Shown: positions 1 through 6,670 of the stretch, piece after piece
Numbering within the stretch: the first letter of the stretch is position 1
Layout: every line of letters starts with the position of its first letter
Source of the DNA: Bacteroidota bacterium
Lineage (GTDB): Bacteria; Bacteroidota; Bacteroidia; Chitinophagales; Chitinophagaceae
Reading direction: 5' to 3'
Length of the DNA: 8,658 nucleotides
Assembly (NCBI GenBank): GCA_023433755.1
Contig: JAEYUA010000214.1
Span: 1 to 8,658 of the forward strand
Notes under the pieces: generated by a model
What the model was told of the DNA's origin: nothing
What the model saw: the letters and a program-made list of their open reading frames with translations, nothing else
Database searches by the model: none
Position numbers and translations under genes: made by a program

Positions 1-1
1 C

Positions 2-57
2 CCCGGAGCGGGTAAAACGGGGAAATTTCCTTATGTAAAACGGAAAAACTCCCGGAG
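2..57. repeat. Short direct repeats in the left flank
   Basis: GTAAAACGG occurs at 12-20 and again at 35-43, and CCCGGAG occurs at 2-8 and 51-57, so the two pairs are nested. A perfect 10-bp palindrome, GGAAATTTCC, sits between them at 21-30. One frame from base 2 is open to a stop at 89-91 and could be the tail of an upstream gene, but its translation resembles no family I know. I therefore treat 1-163 as flank or intergenic DNA. The repeats are short and may be chance. Confidence 0.3.
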
Positions 58-79
58 GGTTGGTCAGTCCATCCTTCAT

Positions 80-111
80 TTTGTTTTTTGAGTTTAAAAA
101 AAATATCTTTC
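80..111 (+). promoter_or_regulatory. Candidate Bacteroidota promoter for the nucleoside permease gene
   Basis: TTTG at 80-83 is followed by a 20-bp spacer and TATCTTTC at 104-111. This fits the Bacteroidota sigma-ABfr consensus (TTTG, 19-21 bp, TAnnTTTG) with one mismatch in the last base. It would start transcription near 117-119 and leave a leader of about 45 nt before the ATG at 164. The spacing is what makes it credible; no experimental support is available. Confidence 0.42.
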
Positions 112-163
112 CCACTTAATAAACGCCTGATTCAATTCAGATTACTGCTTAAATGATTGGTCA

Positions 164-1438
164 ATGAATATCAAGTTCCGGTTAACGGTGATGAGTTTTT
201 TCCAGTTCTTTGTCTGGGGTGCCTGGCTGATCACGATCGGCACCTATTGCCTAAATGCCAAAGGCTGGACCTTTCCCCAGTTCGGCGCTATCTTCTCAAC
301 ACTCGCTTTATCCTCTCTTTTTATGCCTGCACTGACAGGTATCATAGCTGATAAATGGGTCAATGCAGAAAAACTGTATGGAGTGCTTCACCTGCTGTAT
401 GGTGCCATTCTTTTTTACGTACCACAGGTAGATGATCCCGATACATTTTATTACGTCATTTTCGCGGCGATGATCTGCTATATGCCAACCATATCCCTTT
501 CTAACGCTATCGCCTATACGATTTTAAAAAGAGAGGGACATGATGTGGTAAAATCATTTCCTCCTATACGGGTTTGGGGAACCGTTGGCTTTATCATTGC
601 CATGTGGGTCACCAACCTCACGGGCAGCAAGGATGATTCCATGCAGTTTATCATAGGTGGCGTGGCAGCTATATTTCTGGGTTTGTTTTCATTCACCCTG
701 CCCAAATGCCCTCCGCCGAAAGTGATCGCTAAGGGAGCCAGTATCATAGAACAACTGGGCCTGAAGGCCTTCAGTCTTTTTTCCAGCTACCGCATGGCCC
801 TGTTCTTTATTTTTTCCATGATGCTGGGCGCCGCCCTGCAACTCACCAATATGTACGGGGATTCCTTCCTCAGCGGATTCGAGGGTAACCCGGAGTACAA
901 AGAATCTTTCGTGGTTAAATATTCCACCATCATTCTTTCTATCTCACAGATGTCTGAGACCCTTTTTATTCTTACCATTCCCTTCTTTCTAAAAAGATTT
1001 GGTATCAAGAATGTAATGTTGTTTGCCATGCTGGCCTGGGTATTGAGATTCGGGTTCTTTGCTTACGGTGATCCTTCACCAATGGGAACCATACTGATCA
1101 TCCTCTCCTGCATCGTTTATGGAATGGCCTTCGATTTCTTTAATATTTCGGGGTCTTTGTTTGTTGAAACCAACACTGACCCGGGTATCAGGTCAAGTGC
1201 GCAGGGACTTTTTATGATGATGACCAATGGAGTAGGAGCCTGGCTGGGCAGCAAAGTGAGCGGGATCGTGATCGATGCGTATTTTATTGCCCCGGATGGC
1301 GCAAGGGACTGGCAGGGCATCTGGCTGAGTTTTGCGGGTTATGCCCTTGTGGTGGCAGTCTTATTTGTGATCCTCTTCCGGTACCGGCATACACCTACGA
1401 AGGAGGGAAATGAACAGTCGATTTTGATGGGGCATTGA
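164..1438 (+). CDS. nupG: NupG-family nucleoside:H+ symporter (MFS)
   Basis: This 424-aa inner-membrane protein should import nucleosides driven by the proton gradient, feeding nucleoside salvage and catabolism. It aligns nearly end to end with E. coli NupG (about 418 aa) as I remember that sequence. Shared blocks include QFFVWGAWL near residue 14, FMPALTGIIADKW at 53-65, FPPIRVWGTVGF at 132-143, GAALQLTNMYG at 222-232, SISQMSETLFILTIPFF at 259-275, RFGFFAYGDPSP at 295-306 and AFDFFNISGS at 322-331. Uridine- and proton-coupling residues recalled from NupG have counterparts: R136, T140, F143, Q226, N229, Q262, E265, F323 and D324. About twelve hydrophobic segments are visible. The ATG at 164 gives the same N-terminus as NupG; there is no Shine-Dalgarno sequence, as is usual in this phylum. 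It appears monocistronic, with the candidate promoter at 80-111 and the terminator at 1577-1610. The close relative XapB (xanthosine) cannot be excluded as its specificity. Confidence 0.92.
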   Translation: MNIKFRLTVMSFFQFFVWGAWLITIGTYCLNAKGWTFPQFGAIFSTLALSSLFMPALTGIIADKWVNAEKLYGVLHLLYGAILFYVPQVDDPDTFYYVIFAAMICYMPTISLSNAIAYTILKREGHDVVKSFPPIRVWGTVGFIIAMWVTNLTGSKDDSMQFIIGGVAAIFLGLFSFTLPKCPPPKVIAKGASIIEQLGLKAFSLFSSYRMALFFIFSMMLGAALQLTNMYGDSFLSGFEGNPEYKESFVVKYSTIILSISQMSETLFILTIPFFLKRFGIKNVMLFAMLAWVLRFGFFAYGDPSPMGTILIILSCIVYGMAFDFFNISGSLFVETNTDPGIRSSAQGLFMMMTNGVGAWLGSKVSGIVIDAYFIAPDGARDWQGIWLSFAGYALVVAVLFVILFRYRHTPTKEGNEQSILMGH

Positions 1439-1440
1439 GT

Positions 1441-1468
1441 TAGCTGCTAGCTTCTAGCTGCTAGCTGC
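1441..1468. repeat. Heptamer tandem array, left arm (TAGCTGC x4)
   Basis: Four consecutive 7-bp units start two bases after the nupG stop codon: TAGCTGC (1441-1447), TAGCTTC (1448-1454), TAGCTGC (1455-1461) and TAGCTGC (1462-1468). Two looser units, TAGCTGT at 1493-1499 and TAGCTTA at 1504-1510, follow out of register. The array faces the one at 1546-1573, whose units GCAGCTT are near reverse complements of these. The two can be read as arms of one imperfect long inverted repeat. Confidence 0.85.
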
Positions 1469-1545
1469 GAGAGGGTGTTTCAAATTCAGGAATAGCTGTA
1501 ATATAGCTTACTTGAAAATGCAAACGAATGCAGGCATAAAGTCTT

Positions 1546-1573
1546 GCAGCTTGCAGCTTGCAACTTGAAGCTC
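1546..1573. repeat. Heptamer tandem array, right arm (GCAGCTT x4)
   Basis: Four consecutive 7-bp units are present: GCAGCTT (1546-1552), GCAGCTT (1553-1559), GCAACTT (1560-1566) and GAAGCTC (1567-1573). The reverse complement of the left-arm unit TAGCTGC is GCAGCTA, so these units match it at six of seven positions in the best copies. The spacer between the arms is 77 bp and has no gene. The array ends 3 bp before the A-tract of the terminator. Confidence 0.85.
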
Positions 1574-1576
1574 AAT

Positions 1577-1610
1577 AAAAAAATCCCGGTCACAAGACCG
1601 GGACTTTTTT
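1577..1610. terminator. Bidirectional intrinsic terminator between nupG and trxA
   Basis: A perfect 8-bp GC-rich stem, TCCCGGTC (1584-1591) with GACCGGGA (1596-1603), encloses the tetraloop ACAA. On the + strand it is followed by C and six T (1605-1610). On the - strand it is followed by seven T, seen as the A run at 1577-1583. It can thus stop transcripts of both convergent genes, and it lies 14 bp past the trxA stop. Confidence 0.92.
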
Positions 1611-1623
1611 CTTCTATGCTTTA

Positions 1624-1944
1624 TCAGCTCATGTGCGCTTCGATCTTTTTTACAAAATTTCCTTTGGGCTGGGCGCCTACCAGTTTGTCAACCACCTGCC
1701 CGTTTTTAATGAACAGGATAGCGGGAATGGAAGTGATGCCATAGTTCATGCTCACCTGCGGATTCTCGTCAACATTGATCTTACCGACATTAACCTTGCC
1801 CGCGTATTCTTTGGAGAGTTCTTCAATCACCGGGCCGATTGCACGGCAGGGGCCGCACCATTCCGCCCAGAAATCAACAACTGTTAGTTTATCTGAACCG
1901 AGTACTTCTGTTTGAAAATTTGAATCTGTGAATGCTTGTGCCAT
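1624..1944 (-). CDS. trxA: Thioredoxin
   Basis: A 106-aa cytosolic thioredoxin that reduces protein disulfides, recycled by thioredoxin reductase with NADPH. The active site WCGPC is at residues 29-33 with redox cysteines C30 and C33. The buried aspartate is D24, in VVDFWAEWC. The cis-proline is P74, in TSIPAILF. The length is that of a one-domain Trx, and there is no signal peptide or membrane anchor, which argues against the periplasmic TlpA/ResA types. The ATG at 1942-1944 yields a standard Trx N-terminus; an A/T-rich leader without Shine-Dalgarno precedes it. The gene lies 166 bp downstream of dnaE in the same direction, a pairing I recall from other Bacteroidota, and may be read both from its own promoter (1986-1993) and from dnaE. 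The shared terminator follows. Confidence 0.97.
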   Translation of the reverse strand: MAQAFTDSNFQTEVLGSDKLTVVDFWAEWCGPCRAIGPVIEELSKEYAGKVNVGKINVDENPQVSMNYGITSIPAILFIKNGQVVDKLVGAQPKGNFVKKIEAHMS

Positions 1945-1985
1945 AATTGTATTTATTTAATAAGACAAACGATAATGGGTAACTG

Positions 1986-1993
1986 CAAATTTA
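1986..1993 (-). promoter_or_regulatory. Candidate -7 element for trxA
   Basis: Read on the - strand, this is TAAATTTG, a perfect match to the Bacteroidota -7 box TAnnTTTG. It would give a leader of roughly 35 nt before the trxA ATG. No TTTG or TTG lies at the proper -33 distance, so the promoter would be incomplete. It may matter mainly as a way to express trxA apart from dnaE. Confidence 0.35.
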
Positions 1994-2110
1994 GCTCCAA
2001 CCGGATCTTTTATGCTGATTTGTCACCGGTAAGGACAACAGTGTAAAATTATCCAGCCACTCCGGCTCCTCTTCATCTTTCTTTCTATCAGTCCATAGAT
2101 AAAATTAATA

Positions 2111-5100
2111 TCACACCGGCACCACCTGCACTTCTATTTCAGGTTTCAGATCAAGGAACTGTACCAGTTCATCATTCATTTCCACGCCACTGTCCATGGT
2201 AACCAGGTTGGCCCTGAGCTGGTTCTTGGGTTCGGAAACGATGATGCGGAGACTGGTCTTGCCTGGAAATTTTTTAACATTCTCTGATAAAAATGTTACG
2301 GTCTCCCTTTCAACATTCCTTACATTTAACTCCAGTTGCAATTGTTTGGTCAACTGTTTTTTAATGTTCTCCGCCAGTGCCAAACTACTAAGCTTGTATT
2401 CGAACTCTGACTTATTGAACCTTTGTTTGAATGACCCGGTGAGGAACACGGCCTGGCCCTGCTGCAGGTAGGCATTGTACTTTACATAGTCATCGCCAAA
2501 TAAAACCAGTTCCGTTTTTCCTGAATAATCCTCCAGGATAAATGAGCCGAACTTGTTTCCCTGCCTTGAGATCCTGTGGTTGGCCACCGACACCAGGGCC
2601 AGCAGTTTGTAGGTTTTACCTGCCGATGCCAGCGTCTGTGAATCCTTTACCTCGTTAAAATCCTGGATGGTGGTGATACCGTAATGCCGGATCTCAAATT
2701 TATAATGATCCAGCGGGTGGCCGCTGAGATAGATCCCCGTAACCTCTTTTTCCCGGTCAAGCTGCTCGGTCAGGCTCCATGGCGGACAATTAGGAATGTG
2801 CGGAGGTTTGATATCCATCACCGCGGGCAGGTCACCAAAAAGTGTATTGGTGGTGTTGATACTCTGCGCCTGTACCACGCTGCCATACTTGGTGATCTTC
2901 TCCAGGCCGGTTTGGGTTTCTCCTTCCGCCACACAGAAATACTGGGCCCTGTGCAGTTGCCCGAATTCGTCGAAGGCCCCGGCATAGATCAAACTTTCAA
3001 GAGTCCTTTTATTCACGGATCTCTGGTTCACCCGCTTGATGAAGTCAAACGGATCCTTGTACCTGCCGTCTTTTTTTCTTTCAGAAATAATATTTTCAAT
3101 AGCATTTTCACCTACCCCCTTGAGTCCTCCCAGTCCAAAGCGGATCTCACCGGCTTCATTCACGGCAAAGCCCTTGAGCGATTCATTGATGCTTGGCCCG
3201 AGCACTTTTAATCCCATCCTTTTACATTCCTCCATGAAGAAGGTAAGTTTCTCAATGGCACCTGCGTGGTTTAAAACCGCAGACATGTATTCAGCAGGGT
3301 AGTGGGCTTTGAGGTAGGCGGTCTGGTAAGCCACGAAAGCATAGCAGGTAGAGTGTGATTTATTGAAGGCGTACTGGGCAAAGGCTTCCCAGTCACTCCA
3401 AACCTTCTCCAGCACCTTGGCAGGATGACCCTTGGAAGAAGCCCCCTCAATGAATTTGCCTTTCATTTTATCCAGGGTCTTCCGGTCCTTTTTACCCATG
3501 GCCTTCCGGAGTACATCGGCATCACCTTTGCTGAATCCCCCGATCTTCTGGGCCAGCAGCATCACCTGCTCCTGGTACACCGTGATACCATAAGTTTCTT
3601 CCAGGTATTCCTTCATCTCCGGGATATCGTAGCTCACTTCTTCCAGCCCGTGTTTGCGATCGACATACCTTGGAATGTAGGCCATCGGGCCCGGACGGTA
3701 GAGGGCATTCATGGCGATCAGGTCCGCGAACTGGTCGGGTTTCAGTTCTTTCAAATACTTCTGCATTCCCGGACTTTCAAACTGGAAGGTAGCAATGGTA
3801 TCACCACGTTGATACAGCTCGTATGTCGTTATGTCATCTAAAGGAATATTATCAATGTCAATCTCAACTCCATGATTTTCACGTATTAACTGAAGGGCAT
3901 CTTTAATTATTGATAAGGTCTTCAAGCCCAGGAAGTCCATTTTGATTACACCGGAATCTTCAATGATGGAACCTTCGATCTGGGTGATGCAAAGGTCTGT
4001 ATCCTTGGAGGTGAAAACGGGAATGAGTTCAGTCAGATCCTTTGGGGCGATGATGATTCCCGCGGCATGGATGCCGGTATTCCGGACAGAACCTTCCAGT
4101 CTTTCTGCGATATGAAGTACATCAGTGGGAAGACCTTTGCCATGATAAATCTCCCTCAGCTTTTTGGCGTTCTCCACATCTTCACTACTGTAATCTGCAT
4201 CCAGTGGCGACTCACCATCCTTGGCGGTGAGTGGTGCATGCAGCATGCGATGGAGCTTGGTACCGGGACGGTCGGAGACCAGTTTGGCCAATGCATTGGA
4301 TTCGGGCAGCGGCAGATCCATCACCCTTGCCACATCCTTGATACTCATCTTGGCAGCCATGGTACCATAGGTCACTATCTGGGCCACCTGGTTCTTGCCA
4401 TATTTTTCAACCACGTAATCAATCACTTTCTGGCGTCCCACATCATCAAAATCCGTATCAATATCCGGCATGCTCTTCCGGTCAGGATTCAGGAATCTTT
4501 CAAAAAGCAGTTTGTATTTGATCGGGTCAATATTGGTGATGCCGATGCAATAGGCAACCACGCTGCCTGCTGCGGATCCGCGTCCGGGCCCTACAAAGAC
4601 CCCAAGCTGCCTTCCGGCTTTAATAAAATCTGATACGATCAGGAAGTAACCCGCGAAGCCCATGTTTTTAATAGTGAACAATTCGAAATCGATCCGCTCC
4701 CGGATCTCTTCCGTGATCTCCGAATACCGGTTGCGGGCGCCTTCATAGGAAATGTGTTTGAGGTATTCCCACTGGTTCAGGTTGGCATCACTGTGTACCT
4801 GGAATTCTTTTGGGATCGGGAAGGCTGGAAGCAGGATGTCACGCTTCAGGTTCAGCAATTCCACCTTATCAACGATCTCGTTGGTATTATCGAGTGCTTC
4901 GGGAAGGTCTTTGAAGGCCTTCGCCATTTCTTCGGTCTTCTTAAAATAGAACTGGTCATTAGGAAAGGCGAAACGTTTATCCTTGATGAGGATATCATCG
5001 TCACTGAATTCACGAAGAGCCGGAGTGGCTACTTTTTCACCTGTGTTGATGCAGAGCAGGATGTCGTGGGCGGTAAAATCATCCTGGTTCACATAATGGG

Positions 5101-5740
5101 AGTCGTTGGAGGCAATGATCTTCACATTATGCTTCCTGGCAAACTTGATGAGCACCTCGTTCACCCGGTCCTGCTCCGCCATTCCATGCCGCTGGAACTC
5201 CACGTAAAAATCTTCTCCAAATAAATTCAGCCACCACTTGAATTCCTTTTCCGCCTCATCTTCAGATTTTTTAAGGATCGCCTGGGGCACCATGGCGCCA
5301 AGGCAACAGGTGGTGGCAATGAGTCCTTCGTGGTATTGTTCAATTAAGTTTTTATCGATTCGAGGGTACTTACCATAGAGTCCTTCCATATAACCTAAAG
5401 AAGTGAGTTTCGTTAGGTTACGATATCCTGTTTCATTTTTTGCAAGAAGTATCTGGTGGAAGCGCTGGTCCTTTTCATCCTTGGTAAAACTCTTGCGGTG
5501 ACGGTCGCTGGTCACATAAAATTCGCAACCTACAATAGGTTTTACTTTGGGTTTTCCATGTTCGTCCAGGTGTTTATACGCCTGTGCTACAAATTCAAAA
5601 GCACCGAACATATTTCCATGATCGCTGATAGCAAGAGCAGGCATGCCATCCTCAATTGCTTTTTTATAGAGGGAAGGAATGGAAGCGGCCCCATCCAGTA
5701 AGGAGTATTGGGTATGAACGTGTAAATGAGAAAATTTCAT
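2111..5740 (-). CDS. dnaE: DNA polymerase III alpha subunit, DnaE1 type with intact PHP domain
   Basis: This 1209-aa C-family polymerase is the catalytic subunit of the replisome, extending DNA at the fork on the beta clamp. The N-terminal PHP domain (about 1-270) has HVHT (H7, H9), D16, SDHGN (D40, H41), E73, H95, TTCC (C145/C146) and SNDSHY (D213, H215), the full metal-ligand set of active PHP proofreaders. The polymerase core follows: GPGRGSAAGS at 384-393, catalytic D428 and D430 in PDIDTDFDD, and D602 in KMDFLGL. Fingers and tandem helix-hairpin-helix regions include GLKGVGENAIENI near 872-884. An OB fold lies at about 1043-1125, and a C-terminal domain of non-proteobacterial DnaE1 type at about 1130-1209. 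A clamp-binding-like TNTLF is at 964-968 and lacks the usual Gln. The reading frame is unbroken. The ATG at 5738-5740 gives the canonical MKFSHLHVHT start with no Shine-Dalgarno sequence. It is not PolC, since there is no inserted DnaQ-like exonuclease. Confidence 0.98.
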   Translation of the reverse strand: MKFSHLHVHTQYSLLDGAASIPSLYKKAIEDGMPALAISDHGNMFGAFEFVAQAYKHLDEHGKPKVKPIVGCEFYVTSDRHRKSFTKDEKDQRFHQILLAKNETGYRNLTKLTSLGYMEGLYGKYPRIDKNLIEQYHEGLIATTCCLGAMVPQAILKKSEDEAEKEFKWWLNLFGEDFYVEFQRHGMAEQDRVNEVLIKFARKHNVKIIASNDSHYVNQDDFTAHDILLCINTGEKVATPALREFSDDDILIKDKRFAFPNDQFYFKKTEEMAKAFKDLPEALDNTNEIVDKVELLNLKRDILLPAFPIPKEFQVHSDANLNQWEYLKHISYEGARNRYSEITEEIRERIDFELFTIKNMGFAGYFLIVSDFIKAGRQLGVFVGPGRGSAAGSVVAYCIGITNIDPIKYKLLFERFLNPDRKSMPDIDTDFDDVGRQKVIDYVVEKYGKNQVAQIVTYGTMAAKMSIKDVARVMDLPLPESNALAKLVSDRPGTKLHRMLHAPLTAKDGESPLDADYSSEDVENAKKLREIYHGKGLPTDVLHIAERLEGSVRNTGIHAAGIIIAPKDLTELIPVFTSKDTDLCITQIEGSIIEDSGVIKMDFLGLKTLSIIKDALQLIRENHGVEIDIDNIPLDDITTYELYQRGDTIATFQFESPGMQKYLKELKPDQFADLIAMNALYRPGPMAYIPRYVDRKHGLEEVSYDIPEMKEYLEETYGITVYQEQVMLLAQKIGGFSKGDADVLRKAMGKKDRKTLDKMKGKFIEGASSKGHPAKVLEKVWSDWEAFAQYAFNKSHSTCYAFVAYQTAYLKAHYPAEYMSAVLNHAGAIEKLTFFMEECKRMGLKVLGPSINESLKGFAVNEAGEIRFGLGGLKGVGENAIENIISERKKDGRYKDPFDFIKRVNQRSVNKRTLESLIYAGAFDEFGQLHRAQYFCVAEGETQTGLEKITKYGSVVQAQSINTTNTLFGDLPAVMDIKPPHIPNCPPWSLTEQLDREKEVTGIYLSGHPLDHYKFEIRHYGITTIQDFNEVKDSQTLASAGKTYKLLALVSVANHRISRQGNKFGSFILEDYSGKTELVLFGDDYVKYNAYLQQGQAVFLTGSFKQRFNKSEFEYKLSSLALAENIKKQLTKQLQLELNVRNVERETVTFLSENVKKFPGKTSLRIIVSEPKNQLRANLVTMDSGVEMNDELVQFLDLKPEIEVQVVPV

Positions 5741-5767
5741 GAGATCAGCACTTATTTAAACAGACTC

Positions 5768-5793
5768 ACCGGGGGCCATTCCGGTTGCCCGGT
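5768..5793 (-). promoter_or_regulatory. Inverted repeat in the dnaE leader
   Basis: ACCGGG (5768-5773) and CCCGGT (5788-5793) form a perfect 6-bp GC-rich stem around a 14-nt loop that itself contains GGCC and CCGG. In dnaE mRNA the hairpin would end about 27 nt before the start codon. A weak promoter-like TTAATTTG (5816 to 5809 on the - strand) lies just upstream, with a TTG at 5842-5840. No T-tract follows, so it is not an intrinsic terminator. A regulatory role is inference only. Confidence 0.3.
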
Positions 5794-5955
5794 ATGGTTG
5801 ATCCGTATCAAATTAATTGGGAATGAAGATGTAAGACTGCAAGTTACTGGCAATAGTGGCAATAATAGCTAAGAAAGAGCGTTGATTTTAATCCACAATC
5901 TGTGGGAAAAATTTTATATTTTCGTCACCATCCAAATCCACCTAAAGAAAGCCAA

Positions 5956-6663
5956 ATGAGAAAATCTTGCTTTTTCATACTGATCATGCTGATTGCCGCG
6001 GGTTCGCTTACATCCGCAAATGCGCAGAAGAAAAAATCAGAACCAGCCGCCCGCTCGGAAGTTAAATTCCTGGAGGAGATTTCGGTTGAACCTGCACCCC
6101 TGCCTGCCACTGCCTCTGATCCCAAGGCTGCTTTTTCAAAATCGCTTTTCACCAGTTCACCCAAGTCCACTGCAAATAATATAAGTGCACCAGCCAGTTC
6201 ATCTATTGAAGCGGCCAACGCCCTTCAGTTCAAATATGCATTGCTGCTAGATACAGAAGTAGAGCAGGTTCAGAATATCGACCTGTTTAGTATGATCGAC
6301 GAATGGTTTGGCACCCGTTACCGCTACGGTGGTTCCACCAAGGACGGGATTGATTGTTCTGCCCTTATGCAAATCCTTTATTCGGATGCTTACGGTGTAA
6401 GCCTGCCCCGCACAGCAAGAGAGCAATTTGGCTTCTCCAAAAGAATTTCCCGTGCGGAGATCCGTGAGGGTGACCTGATTTTCTTCAATACCACCGGGGG
6501 TGTTTCCCATGTGGGCATGTATCTTCAGAATAATAAATTCGTACACGCTTCTTCCGGCAATGGCGTTACCATCAGTGATCTTTATGATGATTACTGGATG
6601 CGCAAATTCATTGGAGTCGGTAGAGTTGAATCCGCATTACTTACCGCTTCACTCAAACCCTGA
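5956..6663 (+). CDS. Secreted NlpC/P60 family peptidoglycan endopeptidase
   Basis: A 235-aa exported cysteine peptidase that probably cuts cross-linking peptides of peptidoglycan (typically gamma-D-Glu-diaminopimelate type bonds), in the periplasm. Residues 1-24 form a Sec signal peptide: MRKSC, a hydrophobic core FFILIMLIAAG, then ANAQ as the cleavage region. There is no lipobox, so it is likely soluble. A Ser/Ala/Pro-rich linker covers about 45-88. The NlpC/P60 domain is at about 108-225, with nucleophile C134 in GIDCSALMQ, H185 in GGVSHVGMYL, and H197 in FVHASSGNG as the third catalytic residue; LPRTAREQ and EGDLIFF are further family motifs. I chose the ATG at 5956 because it places the signal peptide at the N-terminus and has AAAGAAAG just upstream; the GTG at 5902 would add 18 residues before it. 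No amidase or SH3 domain is visible. It diverges from dnaE and overlaps the flippase gene tail-to-tail. Confidence 0.93.
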   Translation: MRKSCFFILIMLIAAGSLTSANAQKKKSEPAARSEVKFLEEISVEPAPLPATASDPKAAFSKSLFTSSPKSTANNISAPASSSIEAANALQFKYALLLDTEVEQVQNIDLFSMIDEWFGTRYRYGGSTKDGIDCSALMQILYSDAYGVSLPRTAREQFGFSKRISRAEIREGDLIFFNTTGGVSHVGMYLQNNKFVHASSGNGVTISDLYDDYWMRKFIGVGRVESALLTASLKP

Positions 6664-6670
6664 GTTTTTT
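6651..6670 (+). terminator. Weak hairpin plus T-run spanning both convergent stop codons
   Basis: ACTCA (6651-6655) pairs with TGAGT (6661-6665) around the loop AACCC, followed by T to 6670. The stem contains the TGA of the NlpC/P60 gene (6661-6663) in one arm and the reverse-strand stop TCA of the flippase (6653-6655) in the other. Five A/T-mixed pairs make a weak stem. Only the + direction has a T-tract, so at best it would terminate the NlpC/P60 transcript. Confidence 0.35.

Noticed and set aside
153..167. Tiny upstream ORF (ATG, three codons, TGA) whose stop overlaps the nupG start as ATGA
   Set aside because: It is four codons long, has no ribosome binding site and no leader-peptide character; most likely chance.
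4067..4633. 188-codon open frame on the + strand inside dnaE, with other long + strand frames at 2684-3211, 3425-3841 and 4754-5224
   Set aside because: They are antisense shadows of the well-conserved dnaE coding sequence. Their translations look like no known family and they have no promoter or start context.
5848..5865. Two copies of a 9-bp unit, TGGCAATAG and TGGCAATAA
   Set aside because: Only two copies, with a period that does not match the heptamer arrays; no support for function.
5893..5905. CCACA-ATC-TGTGG inverted repeat upstream of the NlpC/P60 gene as an operator
   Set aside because: A 5-bp half site with a 3-bp centre is too short to call, and no regulator is encoded nearby.
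5902..5955. GTG at 5902 as an upstream start for the NlpC/P60 protein
   Set aside because: It would place 18 mostly polar residues before the signal peptide. The ATG at 5956 puts the charged and hydrophobic signal segments at the N-terminus and has a purine-rich stretch upstream.
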